Shown here: positions 43,187 through 43,319 of the stretch, piece by piece | Numbering within the stretch: the stretch's first letter is position 1 | Layout: every line of letters starts with the position of its first letter | NCBI GenBank assembly: GCA_905250885.1 | Contig: CAJNOQ010000692.1 | Coordinates: forward strand, 1 to 43,319 | Direction of reading: 5' to 3' | From: Didymodactylos carnosus | Lineage: Eukaryota; Rotifera; Eurotatoria; Philodinida; Philodinidae | DNA length: 43,319 bases | The notes under the pieces: generated by a model | Database searches by the model: none | The model's input: only the letters and a program-made list of their open reading frames with translations | What the model was told of the DNA's origin: nothing | Made by a program: the position numbers and the translations under genes

Positions 43187-43319
43187 TTTCTAGTTTATAG
43201 AAAATCAACCGAAAAATCCCCGGGGATTTTCTAGTTTATAGAAATTCCTCGACGAATTTCCAGCTTTCTGGGAAATGTTGATTTTCTACTTTATAGAAAA
43301 TCGACTTGATTTTCCATAA
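43187..43319. repeat. Array of short hairpins at the window edge
   Basis: Three near-copies of TTTCTAGTTTATAGAAA (43187, 43228 and 43283, the last with C for G) each fold on themselves. A related TTTCCAGCTTTCTGGGAAA lies at 43258. Between them are further palindromes: AAAATCCCCGGGGATTTT (43213-43230, perfect), GAAATTC...GAATTTC (43241-43260) and GAAAATC...GATTTTC near the end. The array runs into the window edge, so its full extent is unknown. Confidence 0.75.

Overview
This is an AT-rich animal (metazoan) nuclear window. It holds nine conserved, intron-containing protein genes or single-exon genes plus one nested orphan gene, and the space between them carries scattered mobile-element debris. 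Most introns are about 50-70 bp with GT-AG ends. The gene set (RIC-3, an orexin/allatotropin-type neuropeptide receptor, RhoA, a BLM-type RecQ helicase, the cilium-associated LRR protein PPP1R42) is bilaterian. Base composition, short introns and a recurring acceptor site just before start codons suggest a small spiralian, most simply a bdelloid-like rotifer. That is an inference from sequence style and was not confirmed by any search.

Layout. At 1-1.75 kb is a dead jockey/CR1-like non-LTR retrotransposon fragment (minus). It abuts a perfect 235-bp copy of part of the WDR89-like gene that lies intact at 4.3-5.85 kb. From 4.3 to 25.8 kb seven genes lie head to tail on the minus strand: WDR89-like, EMC6, USP5/isopeptidase T, RIC3, RhoA-like, BLM/RecQ and ZNF593. 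From 28 kb on, the plus strand carries PPP1R42 (28.2-30.8 kb) and an orexin/allatotropin receptor-like GPCR (35.0-40.6 kb). A 2.5-kb intron of the receptor contains a complete single-exon minus-strand gene for a type I membrane protein.

I rebuilt the multi-exon genes exon by exon. In each, all splice phases join and the total length is a multiple of three: WDR89-like 470 aa, USP5 823 aa, RIC3 459 aa, Rho 192 aa, BLM 1127 aa, ZNF593 141 aa, PPP1R42 362 aa, GPCR 492 aa.

The genes look like unrelated housekeeping and neuronal/ciliary genes, not one pathway. The only tight pair is ZNF593-BLM (174 bp apart, same strand). A splice-acceptor-like site 0-36 bp before the ATG of at least seven genes fits spliced-leader trans-splicing.

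The most notable observations are a complete C3HC4 RING finger spliced in frame into the N-terminal half of the BLM-type helicase; the exact WDR89 duplication beside a retroelement; the nested membrane-protein gene with 42-residue cytoplasmic repeats; a 386-bp hAT-type MITE with long inverted termini and a near-perfect 8-bp target duplication; a 740-bp foldback element; and an array of short hairpins at the right edge.
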